A stretch of 64,000 bases of DNA from JAWLBY01 sp041687455 (GTDB lineage Bacteria; Pseudomonadota; Gammaproteobacteria; Xanthomonadales; Xanthomonadaceae). Below are positions 17,854-25,797 of the stretch, piece after piece (position 1 is the first letter of the stretch; each line of letters begins with the position of its first letter). The DNA is taken from contig JAWLBY010000005.1 of assembly GCA_041687455.1 (NCBI GenBank), forward strand, positions 172,270-236,269, read 5' to 3'. The notes beneath the pieces are model-generated. The model made no database searches. It had not been told where the DNA came from and was given only the letters and a program-made list of their open reading frames with translations. The position numbers and the translations under genes were made by a program.

Positions 17854-18951
17854 CTACGCCTGGGCCGGAATGCGCGGCGCGATCTCGCCGACATCGCCGC
17901 ACTGGGCACGATGCCGCAAGGCCTGGTCGATCAGCACCAGTGCGACCATCGCTTCGGCGATCGGCGTCGCGCGAATGCCGACGCACGGGTCGTGGCGACC
18001 CTTCGTGACGACCTCGACCGGCTCGCCGCGCAGGTTCACGCTGCGCCCGGGCAACCGCAGGCTCGAGGTCGGCTTCAGTGCGATCGAGCAGATCAGGTCC
18101 TGGCCGGTCGAGATGCCGCCGAGGATGCCGCCGGCATTGTTGCTGAGAAAGCCGTCCGGGGTCAGTTCATCGCGATGTTCGGTGCCGAGCTGCTCGACCG
18201 CATCGAACCCGGCGCCGATCTCGATGCCCTTGACCGCGTTGATGCTCATCAGCGCGGCGGCCAGTTCGGCATCGAGCTTGCCGTAGACCGGTTCGCCCCA
18301 GCCGGCCGGCACGCCTTCGGCGATCACGCAGACCCGTGCGCCGACCGAGTCGCCGGTCTTGCGCAGCGCATCCATGAACTGCTCGAGTTCATCGACCATC
18401 GATGCATCGGGCCAGAAGAACGGGTTGTCCTCGACCGCGTCCCAGTCGAAACCGCGCGGCCGGAACTCACCGAGCTGGGCAAGATAGCCGCGGATCCGGA
18501 TGCCGTGACGCTCGGCGAGCCAGCGCCTGGCGATCACCGCCGCCGCGACCCGCATGGTCGTCTCGCGCGCCGAACTGCGGCCGCCGCCGCGCGGATCGCG
18601 GATACCGTACTTGTGCCAGTAGCTGTAATCGGCGTGACCGGGACGGAACAGCTCGGCAATGTCGGAATAGTCCTTGCTGCGCGCATCGGTGTTGCGGACC
18701 AGCAGCGCGATCGGCGTGCCGGTGGTGCGACCGTCGTGCACGCCGGACAGGATTTCCACCTCGTCGGCTTCGCGCCGCTGCGAGGTATGCCGGCTGCGGC
18801 CGGTGGCACGGCGCTCGAGGTCGCGGCGGAAATCCTCCGCGGCGATCGCGATGCCGGGCGGGCAACCGTCGATGACGCAGCCGATCGCCGGCCCGTGGCT
18901 TTCGCCGAAGGTCGTGACCGCGAATGCCTTGCCGAACGTGTTGCCTGCCAT
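17854..18951 (-). CDS. aroC: Chorismate synthase
   Basis: A 365-residue enzyme that converts 5-enolpyruvylshikimate 3-phosphate to chorismate using reduced FMN, the last step of the shikimate pathway. Family signatures are GESHGPAIGCVIDGCPPG at the N-terminus, RATGRSRHTSQRREADEVEI, GGGRSSARETTMRVAAAVIA and GRHDPCVGIRATPIAEAM near the C-terminus. The start at 18951 (MAGNTFGKAFAVTTFGESHG) is the family start; 110 upstream codons in frame have no similarity and overlap prmB. Usual order prmB-aroC-asd. Confidence 0.98.
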   Translation of the reverse strand: MAGNTFGKAFAVTTFGESHGPAIGCVIDGCPPGIAIAAEDFRRDLERRATGRSRHTSQRREADEVEILSGVHDGRTTGTPIALLVRNTDARSKDYSDIAELFRPGHADYSYWHKYGIRDPRGGGRSSARETTMRVAAAVIARRWLAERHGIRIRGYLAQLGEFRPRGFDWDAVEDNPFFWPDASMVDELEQFMDALRKTGDSVGARVCVIAEGVPAGWGEPVYGKLDAELAAALMSINAVKGIEIGAGFDAVEQLGTEHRDELTPDGFLSNNAGGILGGISTGQDLICSIALKPTSSLRLPGRSVNLRGEPVEVVTKGRHDPCVGIRATPIAEAMVALVLIDQALRHRAQCGDVGEIAPRIPAQA

Positions 18952-19045
18952 CGTGCGTTCTCCTGCGGGCGGACTCGCCGGTGAAGATCGTTCCGTGCAG
19001 CGGTAAACGGCGCGGGGCGGCCTGCGCCCATGCGCCTGCGGTCGC

Positions 19046-19966
19046 TCAGCCGCGCGCGTCGGCCAGCGCCCGGATTCGTTCGTGATGGGCGACGATGTCC
19101 TCGCGACGGATCGCGAACACGCCCATCTGGCCGACCTTGAATTCGATCCAGTCGAACGGCACTTCCGGCAGCAGCCGCGCCAGCGCCCGCTCGCTCTCGC
19201 CGACTTCGACCACCAGCAGCCCGCCGTCGTCGAGATGTTCCGGCGCATCGCGCAGGATCCGCAGCGCCAGATCGAGGCCATCGTCGCCGGCGATCAGGCC
19301 GAGCTCCGGCTCGAAGCGGTATTCGGCCGGCAGCGCGGCGACCTCGTCGCAGGTCACGTACGGCGGATTGCTGACGATCAACTGATAACGACGGCCGGCC
19401 AGCGGGCCGAACAGGTCGCCCTGCAGCAGCTCGACCTGCTCATGGACGTGCAGCCGCTCGACGTTCTCGCGCGCCAGCGCCAGCGCGTCCGGCGACAGGT
19501 CGACCGCATCGACCTGCCAGTGCGGATGATGGTGCGCCATCGCGATCGCGATGCAGCCGGAGCCGGTGCAGAGGTCCAGCGCGCGCCCGACTTCGACGCC
19601 GCCGATCCACGGCTCGAACCCGGCCACGATCAGCTCGGCGATCGGCGAGCGCGGCACCAGCGCACGGCGGTCGGTCCTGAAGCTCAGGCCGGCAAACCAG
19701 GCCTCGCCGGTCAGGTACGCCGCCGGCACCCGCTCGAAGATTCGCCGCTCGAACAGCGCCAGCACGCGCTGCTTCTCTTCCGACGTCAGCCGCGCCTGGC
19801 CGTACACCGGATTCAGGTCGTGCGGCAGGTGCAGCGCGTGCAGCACCAGTTGGGTCGCTTCGTCGAGCGCGTTGTCGTAGCTGTGGCCGAAGCAAAGCCC
19901 GGCCTCGTTGAAGCGGCTGCCGCCGTAGCGGATCAGGTCGATGATGGTTTGCAGTTCGGCGGCCAT
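19046..19966 (-). CDS. prmB: Ribosomal protein L3 N5-glutamine methyltransferase
   Basis: A 306-residue SAM-dependent methyltransferase of the HemK/PrmB family that methylates a glutamine of ribosomal protein L3. The SAM-binding motif is ALDLCTGSGCIAIAMA and the catalytic NPPY motif lies in LIVSNPPYVTCDE. The early YGGSRFNEAGLCFGHSYDNALDEA segment is typical of PrmB rather than of PrmC. The start at 19966 is preferred; an in-frame GTG at 20083 would run across the divergent promoter region and into the SCO gene. A neighbouring aroC supports the assignment. Confidence 0.94.
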   Translation of the reverse strand: MAAELQTIIDLIRYGGSRFNEAGLCFGHSYDNALDEATQLVLHALHLPHDLNPVYGQARLTSEEKQRVLALFERRIFERVPAAYLTGEAWFAGLSFRTDRRALVPRSPIAELIVAGFEPWIGGVEVGRALDLCTGSGCIAIAMAHHHPHWQVDAVDLSPDALALARENVERLHVHEQVELLQGDLFGPLAGRRYQLIVSNPPYVTCDEVAALPAEYRFEPELGLIAGDDGLDLALRILRDAPEHLDDGGLLVVEVGESERALARLLPEVPFDWIEFKVGQMGVFAIRREDIVAHHERIRALADARG

Positions 19967-19991
19967 CGGGGGCACTCGGCGAAATGGCCGG

Positions 19992-19997
19992 AGTATA
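19992..19997 (-). promoter_or_regulatory. Candidate prmB -10 box
   Basis: TATACT on the minus strand, 26 nt before the prmB start, in an otherwise GC-rich divergent intergenic region. No good -35 was found. Confidence 0.35.
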
Positions 19998-20058
19998 GGG
20001 CAAGCGTTCTCGGCGGCGCAGGAACCGCCCTCGACCGCCCGCACGATCGCCCCGCCCC

Positions 20059-20064
20059 TATAAT
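20059..20064 (+). promoter_or_regulatory. Consensus -10 box directly before the SCO gene
   Basis: A perfect TATAAT ends 8 nt before the ATG at 20073. A start site at the usual 6-8 nt after it would fall on or next to the A of the start codon, implying a leaderless or nearly leaderless transcript. The -35 region lacks a clear match. Confidence 0.45.
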
Positions 20065-20072
20065 CGCGGCCC

Positions 20073-20723
20073 ATGAATGCCACCCCCCGAATTCCCGCAC
20101 TGCCGTTCGTGGTCGTGCTCGCCGTTGCGCTGGCCGCCGGACTCGGCCTGTTCGCCGCCCGTCACTGGTTCGAGCGTGGCGCCGATGCGCCGCCCGCATT
20201 GCAGGGCGGCCTGACCTATCCGGCACCGCGTACGCTGCCGCCGTTCGCGCTCGACCTTCCCGACGGCGGCCGGCTCGATGCCGACGCACTGCGCGGTCGC
20301 TGGACGCTGGTATTCATCGGCTTCACGCACTGTCCGGACATCTGCCCGACCACGCTGGCGCAGTTGGCCGCGGCCGAACGGCAGTGGAGCGATCTCGCGC
20401 CGGCACAGCGGCCACGGATCCTGTTCGTGTCGGTCGACCCGGAGCGCGACAGCGCCGAGCACACCGCCGACTACGCGCGTCACTTCAGCCCCGATGCGCT
20501 CGGCGCGACCGCCGACCACGCCCGGCTGGAGCCGTTCGCGCGCAGCCTCGGCATGGTCTACATGCAGTCGCCACTCGATGGCGGCGGCTACACGGTCGAC
20601 CATTCGGCCACCGTCGCCGTGCTCGATCCCGATGCACAACTCGTCGCACAACTGCGGCCGCCGCTCGACCCGGCCACCATCGCCGCCGACATGCGGCGCC
20701 TGATCGAGCACGCGCCGCGATGA
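20073..20723 (+). CDS. SCO1/SenC/PrrC-family copper chaperone
   Basis: A 216-residue membrane-anchored thioredoxin-fold protein. One N-terminal transmembrane helix (about 10-30) precedes the periplasmic domain. The copper-binding CxxxC is visible in FTHCPDICPTTLAQL and the third ligand histidine in VDHSATVAVLD. SCO proteins deliver copper to, or reduce, the CuA site of cytochrome oxidase. Here it is not next to cox genes but overlaps psd by the ATGA junction at 20720, so the two are translationally coupled. No ribosome binding site is visible, in line with the -10 box 8 nt upstream. Confidence 0.92.
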   Translation: MNATPRIPALPFVVVLAVALAAGLGLFAARHWFERGADAPPALQGGLTYPAPRTLPPFALDLPDGGRLDADALRGRWTLVFIGFTHCPDICPTTLAQLAAAERQWSDLAPAQRPRILFVSVDPERDSAEHTADYARHFSPDALGATADHARLEPFARSLGMVYMQSPLDGGGYTVDHSATVAVLDPDAQLVAQLRPPLDPATIAADMRRLIEHAPR

Positions 20724-21574
20724 GCCCGAAAGTCCTGCTGCAGCATGTGCTGCCACATCGGCTGCTGTCGAAGCTCGCCTATCGCGCGGCGCAGTCCGAG
20801 TGGCGGCCCGGCAAGCAGTTCCTGATCGACCAGGTGGTGCGCCGGTTCGGCGTCGACCTGTCCGAAGCGGAACTGTCGGATCCGGTCGAGTACCGCAGTT
20901 TCAACGCTTTCTTCACCCGTGCGCTGAAGGCCGGAGCGCGGCTTGCGGATCCCGATCCGCGCGCGCTGCTGATGCCGGCCGACGGCAAGATCAGCCAGTC
21001 GGGCCCGATCGAGGCCGGCCGGATCTTCCAGGCCAAGGACCAGGCGTTCAGCGCCGCCGAACTGCTCGGCGACGAGGACGCCGCACGCGCCTTCCACCAC
21101 GGCGGCTTTGCGACGGTGTACCTGTCGCCGCGCGACTACCACCGCGTGCACATGCCGTGGGCCGGCCGGCTGCGCGAAACCGTGCACGTGCCGGGTCGAC
21201 TGTTCACGGTCGCGCCGTGGGGTGTCGAGCGGATTCCGCGGCTGTTCGCCCGCAATGAACGGCTGGTCTGCCATTTCGACTGCGACTTCGGCCCGATGGC
21301 GGTCGTGATGGTGGCCGCGATGCTGGTGTCGGGCGTCGAAACGGTCTGGAGTGGCGTCGAGATTCCGCCATATGCGCGCTCGATCCAGCGCCGTGACTGG
21401 CGTGGCCACGACATTGTGCTCGATCGCTTCGCCGAGATGGCGCGCTTCAACTACGGGTCGACCGTGATCGTGCTGCTGCCGGAGGGCGTTGCCGACTTCA
21501 CGGCGCTGTCGCCGCAGCAGGCGGTCAAGGTCGGCGAGCGACTGGCGACGCTGCGGACACCGGCGGCGGACTGA
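20720..21574 (+). CDS. psd: Phosphatidylserine decarboxylase proenzyme
   Basis: A 284-residue membrane enzyme that makes phosphatidylethanolamine. The self-cleavage site that creates the pyruvoyl group is the GST in FNYGSTVIVLLPEG, with Ser247 as the serine converted to pyruvate. In many proteobacterial homologues the residue before GST is Leu; here it is Tyr. Other landmarks are FNAFFTRALK, PADGKISQSGPI, YLSPRDYHRVHMPW and FARNERLVC. The start ATG at 20720 overlaps the stop of the SCO gene (ATGA). Confidence 0.96.
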   Translation: MSPKVLLQHVLPHRLLSKLAYRAAQSEWRPGKQFLIDQVVRRFGVDLSEAELSDPVEYRSFNAFFTRALKAGARLADPDPRALLMPADGKISQSGPIEAGRIFQAKDQAFSAAELLGDEDAARAFHHGGFATVYLSPRDYHRVHMPWAGRLRETVHVPGRLFTVAPWGVERIPRLFARNERLVCHFDCDFGPMAVVMVAAMLVSGVETVWSGVEIPPYARSIQRRDWRGHDIVLDRFAEMARFNYGSTVIVLLPEGVADFTALSPQQAVKVGERLATLRTPAAD

Positions 21575-21583
21575 CGCTGCCGG

Positions 21584-23020
21584 TCAGCCGCGGCAACCGT
21601 CCAGCCGCAGCTTCTGCCCCGGACGGATCAGGTATTTCGGCGCCGCGATGCCGTTCGTGCGCGCCAGCGCTTCCGGGCTGCGACAGCCGTGCCGACGGGC
21701 GATCGAGGCGAGGCTGTCACCGGAACGCACCGTGTAACCGCGCGGGGTGACCTGGGTCGGGTGCCGCACCGCCGCGCTGGCGATCTCGACCGCGCGCTCG
21801 GCGGCCGGGCCGTCGATGCAGCGCTCGCGGTACGGCGACAGCAGCACGGCCGGCACGTCCAGCGCGGTGCCGGCGGCGATCGCTTGCTGCGGCATGTAGC
21901 GCGGATTGAGATTGCGCAACACGCGGAACCAGCCATTGCGGGTGCCGGCATTGCCGAGGCAGATCGCCAGCGCATTGATCGACGTGTCGCGCTCGAGCAC
22001 GAGCTGCGCCGGCTGCACGTCGATCCGCGGGAATTCGAGCCCGTAGTCTTCCGGGTGCAGGAACAGCCATGCGGCGGCCAGCACCATCGGCACGTAGTCG
22101 CGCGTTTCCGGCGGCAGCGCATGGCGGATCGCCGGATCCCAGAAGTCGCGCCGGCCGGTGTTGCGGACCAACCGGGCGACCCGCCCTTCACCGCCGTTGT
22201 AGGCCGCCAGCGCGAGCGCGAGATCGTGGTTGAACTCGCGGAAACGTTCGTTCAGGTAACGGACGTTGGCGCTCGCCGACCGGGCCGGATCGAAGCGCAG
22301 GTCGAATCCGTCGGCGCCGCGACCCAGGCCGAGCCGCTGACCGGTCGCCGGCATGAACTGCAACGGCCCGGCGGCTCCGGCACGCGACACCGCATGCACC
22401 TTGGCCCCTGACTCCTTGGCGAGGATTCCGAACAGCAGCGCCTCCGGCAGGCCGGCCTGCTCGTAGGCCGGCCACATCTGGTGCCGCATGTACTGATAGT
22501 TCTCGTAGGCCTCGACCAGTTGCGGGCGCATCCAGGTCAGCCACTCGTTCAGCGCCGCCTTGACCGGGCCGTTGACGGCGATCACGTCGACCAGCTCGCG
22601 GCCGTTCAGCAACTGGACGCTGTGCCCGGCTTCCGGAATATCGGCCAGCAGCGATGCGGATTCGCCATCGCCGGCCAGCGCTTCCACGTCGACCGGATCG
22701 GTGTCGACAGGGTCCGCGGCGCTCGGAATCTGCAGCAGCGCGGAATAGACATCGAGCACGCGACCGATGCTGCAGCCGTGCAAGGCCGCGCAGGCATCAG
22801 CAGCATCGCGCAGTGCCTGCAGCGCGGCCTGCCGATCTTCGGCCGGCAGCGTCTGCTCGTACGGCGTAGCGATCCGGAAGCGCTCGGCGTGCTGCTCGAT
22901 GTCTCGATACAACGCATCGATCGCGGCCGCGTTCGCCCCGTCGACCGCATCGGTGCGCTTCGGCGACGACGAGCACGCGGCGATCAGCACGACCACCGGA
23001 ACCAACCACAACAGGCGCAT
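21584..23020 (-). CDS. mltD: Membrane-bound lytic murein transglycosylase D-like lipoprotein with LysM
   Basis: 478 residues from the Met at 23020. The N-terminus is a lipoprotein signal with lipobox IAAC. The SLT domain is clear: LLFGILAKESGAKVHAVSRA with the catalytic Glu in AKESG, then GAAGPLQFMPATGQRLGLG and LALAAYNGGEGRV. One LysM motif closes the protein (YTVRSGDSLASIARRHGC ... LIRPGQKLRL). It cleaves peptidoglycan glycan strands at the outer-membrane inner face. It converges with psd, 9 bp between stops. MltD usually has two or more LysM motifs; only one is clear here. Confidence 0.88.
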   Translation of the reverse strand: MRLLWLVPVVVLIAACSSSPKRTDAVDGANAAAIDALYRDIEQHAERFRIATPYEQTLPAEDRQAALQALRDAADACAALHGCSIGRVLDVYSALLQIPSAADPVDTDPVDVEALAGDGESASLLADIPEAGHSVQLLNGRELVDVIAVNGPVKAALNEWLTWMRPQLVEAYENYQYMRHQMWPAYEQAGLPEALLFGILAKESGAKVHAVSRAGAAGPLQFMPATGQRLGLGRGADGFDLRFDPARSASANVRYLNERFREFNHDLALALAAYNGGEGRVARLVRNTGRRDFWDPAIRHALPPETRDYVPMVLAAAWLFLHPEDYGLEFPRIDVQPAQLVLERDTSINALAICLGNAGTRNGWFRVLRNLNPRYMPQQAIAAGTALDVPAVLLSPYRERCIDGPAAERAVEIASAAVRHPTQVTPRGYTVRSGDSLASIARRHGCRSPEALARTNGIAAPKYLIRPGQKLRLDGCRG

Positions 23021-23336
23021 CGAGGCAGCCTCGACCAAACGGGATGGACAGCCTAGCGAGCCTGCGGTCGCCGTCGCAAGGCGATCGCACGGCGGCTGCG
23101 ACCGCCGGACGGCCGATCCGTCGCTCGGCGCAGGCTCGATTCAGATGCGTGGACGAACGGCACCCGCCTTCGGCACGAGACCCGCACGCTGTGACTATCA
23201 GTCTCTCGACCATCGCCCGGACTCCGCGCGCCGATGCGGCAACAGCGCGCATCGCGGCTGGCGCGCCGTGGCAACGAGATCGTGCGAACGCAGGCAGAGG
23301 CGCTGCGGGCCGCCGGCCTGCCGCACTGCTCTTGCC
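23021..23336. other. Intergenic region between mltD and the first MITE-like element
   Basis: About 315 bp of GC-rich sequence with no gene, hairpin or recognisable promoter that I can support. It must include the mltD promoter. Confidence 0.3.
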
Positions 23337-23588
23337 AGCCCGGATATTTCATGAGGGGGTGCGGATGATCGCGCCGGGCTTTGCGGCGAGCGCAAGGCGC
23401 GACGACCCCGAGTGGCAGGCCCCACTTGGGGGAGGAGCAACGCAGCGATCGCCGCAAGGAACAAGCGAGGGCCGCGCCAGCGGAGAATCGCGGCGGACCA
23501 GCTTGTACCTCGCGCGTTCGTCCGGCGCAGTGAGCGATCCCCGCGAAATCCATGGCGACTCTCCGCGACCTCATGAAATATCCGGGCT
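23337..23588. mobile_element. MITE-like element, copy 1 (252 bp)
   Basis: The element is bounded by perfect 20-bp terminal inverted repeats: AGCCCGGATATTTCATGAGG at the left and its exact reverse complement at 23569-23588. The interior is near-identical to a second copy at 38725-38975, with a few substitutions and a one-base indel. No reading frame has both a start and a recognisable product, so it is non-coding and non-autonomous. It sits in the divergent region between mltD and the AbgT gene. Its last base forms the first base of the TAGACT hexamer that is the best -10 candidate for the transporter. No clear target duplication flanks this copy. Confidence 0.8.
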
Positions 23589-23593
23589 AGACT
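23588..23593 (+). promoter_or_regulatory. Candidate -10 box of the AbgT-family gene at the element border
   Basis: TAGACT lies 31 nt before the start at 23625 and straddles the right end of the MITE-like element. No convincing -35 precedes it. Confidence 0.3.
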
Positions 23594-23624
23594 GCGCAGC
23601 TTTCCGCCGCGACGTCCGTTGACC

Positions 23625-25178
23625 ATGACCCAGTCCCCGACCGCTCCGCCGCGCCGCACCGCGCTCGATCGATTCCTCTCGATCGTCGAACGCGGCGGCA
23701 ACGCCCTGCCGCATCCGGCGACTCTGTTCGCGCTGCTCGCGCTGGCCGTCATCGCGCTGTCGGCGATCGCTTCGCAGTTCGAACTCAGCGTGCAGCATCC
23801 GACCACCGGCGCGGTCGTCGAGCCGGTCAACCTGCTGACGCTCGCAGGCCTGCACCGGATCCTGACCAGCCTGGTCACCAACTTCACCGGCTTTGCGCCG
23901 CTCGGCACCGTACTCGTTGCACTGATCGGCATTGGCGTCGCCGAACACAGCGGCCTGATCGGCACTGCGCTGCGGCTGCTGGTCTTGTCGGCGCCGCGCT
24001 TCCTGCTGACGCCGATCCTGGTGTTCGCCGGCGTGATGTCGAACATGGCATCGGAGATCGGCTATGTGCTGCTGGTGCCGCTGGCCGGGCTGATCTTCCA
24101 GGCCGCCGGCCGCCATCCGATCCTCGGCATGGCGGCCGCATTCGCCGGAGTGTCAGGTGGCTACTCGGCCAACCTGCTGCTCGGCACGATCGATCCGCTG
24201 CTGGCCGGCCTGTCGACCGAGGCGGCCCGGATCGTCGATCCGGCATACAGCGTCAACCCGGCCGCCAACTGGTATTTCATGGTCGTCTCGACGCCGCTGA
24301 TCACGCTGCTCGGCTGGTTCGTGACCGAGAAGATCGTCGCCCATCGTTTTCCGGACGTACCGACCAGCACCAGCGACGAGCAGATCGAGGGACTCGGCGC
24401 GGCGGAAAAGCGCGGCCTGTGGTTCGCGATCGCCGCGACCGCCGCATTCACGGCGCTGATCCTGTGGGGCACAGTGCCGTCGGACGGCTTCCTGCGCGAT
24501 CCGTCCACCGGCGACCTGCTGCGGTCGCCGTTCCTGTCCGGCATCGTTGCGATCATCTTCGCCTACGGCGTGATCGCCGGCATCGGCTACGGCATCGGCG
24601 CGAAGACGATCCGCAGCGACGAGGACGTGATCCGCGGCATGAGCCAGAGCATGTCGACGCTCGGCGGCTACCTGGTGCTGGTGTTTTTCGCCGCGCAGTT
24701 CGTCGCGTTCTTCAACTGGACCCAGCTCGGCCTGATCTTCGCGGTCGAGGGTGCCGAATTCCTGAAATCGGTCGGCATGCCGGCGGTGCCGCTGTTCATG
24801 AGCTTCATCCTGCTGACCGCCGCCGCCAACCTGTTCATGGGCTCGGCCTCGGCCAAATGGGCGCTGATGGCGCCGGTGTTCATCCCGATGTTCATGCTGC
24901 TCGGCTATTCGCCGGAAGTGACCCAGACCGCCTACCGGGTCGGCGACAGCGTGACCAACATCATCTCGCCGATGATGAGCTACTTCGCGCTGATCATCGC
25001 CTTCTTCCAGCGCTATGAGCCGAAGTCCGGCATCGGCACGCTGGTGTCGGTGATGCTGCCGTATTCGGTCGTGTTCCTGATCGGCTGGGCGATCATGTTC
25101 GGGCTGTGGATCGGTTTCGAGCTGCCGATCGGCCCGGGCGCGCCGCTGCAGTACGTGCCGGCGACCGCTGCCGGCTGA
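23625..25178 (+). CDS. AbgT-family transporter
   Basis: 517 residues, strongly hydrophobic, with about 12 membrane segments and re-entrant stretches. It matches the AbgT family (p-aminobenzoyl-glutamate transporters and drug exporters): FLSIVERGGNALPHPATLFALLALAVIALS at the start, a long internal repeat of hydrophobic segments, LFMGSASAKWALMAPVFIPMFMLLGYSPEVTQ and GDSVTNIISPMMSYFALI. The start at 23625 (MTQSPT) is preferred over a TTG two codons upstream. Substrate cannot be assigned from sequence; folate breakdown products or sulfonamide efflux are known in the family. Nine bp separate it from greB. Confidence 0.92.
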   Translation: MTQSPTAPPRRTALDRFLSIVERGGNALPHPATLFALLALAVIALSAIASQFELSVQHPTTGAVVEPVNLLTLAGLHRILTSLVTNFTGFAPLGTVLVALIGIGVAEHSGLIGTALRLLVLSAPRFLLTPILVFAGVMSNMASEIGYVLLVPLAGLIFQAAGRHPILGMAAAFAGVSGGYSANLLLGTIDPLLAGLSTEAARIVDPAYSVNPAANWYFMVVSTPLITLLGWFVTEKIVAHRFPDVPTSTSDEQIEGLGAAEKRGLWFAIAATAAFTALILWGTVPSDGFLRDPSTGDLLRSPFLSGIVAIIFAYGVIAGIGYGIGAKTIRSDEDVIRGMSQSMSTLGGYLVLVFFAAQFVAFFNWTQLGLIFAVEGAEFLKSVGMPAVPLFMSFILLTAAANLFMGSASAKWALMAPVFIPMFMLLGYSPEVTQTAYRVGDSVTNIISPMMSYFALIIAFFQRYEPKSGIGTLVSVMLPYSVVFLIGWAIMFGLWIGFELPIGPGAPLQYVPATAAG

Positions 25179-25187
25179 CGTCGACGC

Positions 25188-25691
25188 ATGTCGCGCTGGC
25201 GGCCGCCCGCGGAACGCTCGACGGCGCTGATCACGCGCGCCGGCTTCGAGCGCCTGCGGGCCGAACTCGATGATCTGTGGCGGGTGCAACGGCCCGAAGT
25301 CGTCCGCGCGCTGGCGGCGGCCGCCGCCGAGGGCGACCGCTCCGAGAACGCCGAATACATCTATCGCAAGCGACAACTGGCAGGCATCGACCGGCGGGTC
25401 CGCTATCTGAGCAAGCGGCTGCCGGAGCTGAAAGTCGTCGCGTCGCGGCCCGGCGACCCCGACGCGGTGTTCTTCGGTGCCTGGGTCGAGATCGAACTGC
25501 CGGCGTCGGGAAATACCGCGTGCTACCGGATCGTCGGGCCGGACGAGATCGACGCCGGCAGCGGCTACATCAGCATCGACTCGCCGCTGGCCCGCGCGCT
25601 GCTGAAGCGGCGGATCGACGACGAACTGGTGGCCATGCTGCCGGCCGGGCCGACCGAGATCCTGATCGTGTCGGTGCGCTACGCCGACTGA
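25188..25691 (+). CDS. greB: Transcription elongation factor GreB
   Basis: 167 residues. The N-terminal coiled-coil domain carries the GreB signature GDRSENAEYIYRKRQLAGIDRRVRYLSKRL, including the acidic tip residues that stimulate RNA cleavage by stalled RNA polymerase. The C-terminal FKBP-like domain ends with SPLARALLKRR and a short tail. The YIYRKRQL stretch distinguishes GreB from GreA. The gene is 9 bp after the AbgT gene and may be co-transcribed with it. Confidence 0.94.
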   Translation: MSRWRPPAERSTALITRAGFERLRAELDDLWRVQRPEVVRALAAAAAEGDRSENAEYIYRKRQLAGIDRRVRYLSKRLPELKVVASRPGDPDAVFFGAWVEIELPASGNTACYRIVGPDEIDAGSGYISIDSPLARALLKRRIDDELVAMLPAGPTEILIVSVRYAD

Positions 25692-25797
25692 CCGCGGCGC
25701 CGCCGCCGCACGGCCCGTCGCAGCATGACCATTGGCATGGCCCGCCGGGCCCGGCGAACGGCACAATGGCCGCCCGCCCCTGCCGGAACATTCCGCC

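Noticed and set aside
23337..23588. Short open frames inside the MITE-like element as a small protein gene
   Set aside because: No frame has a ribosome binding site, and the two copies differ by a one-base indel that shifts frames. The inverted ends explain the conservation better.
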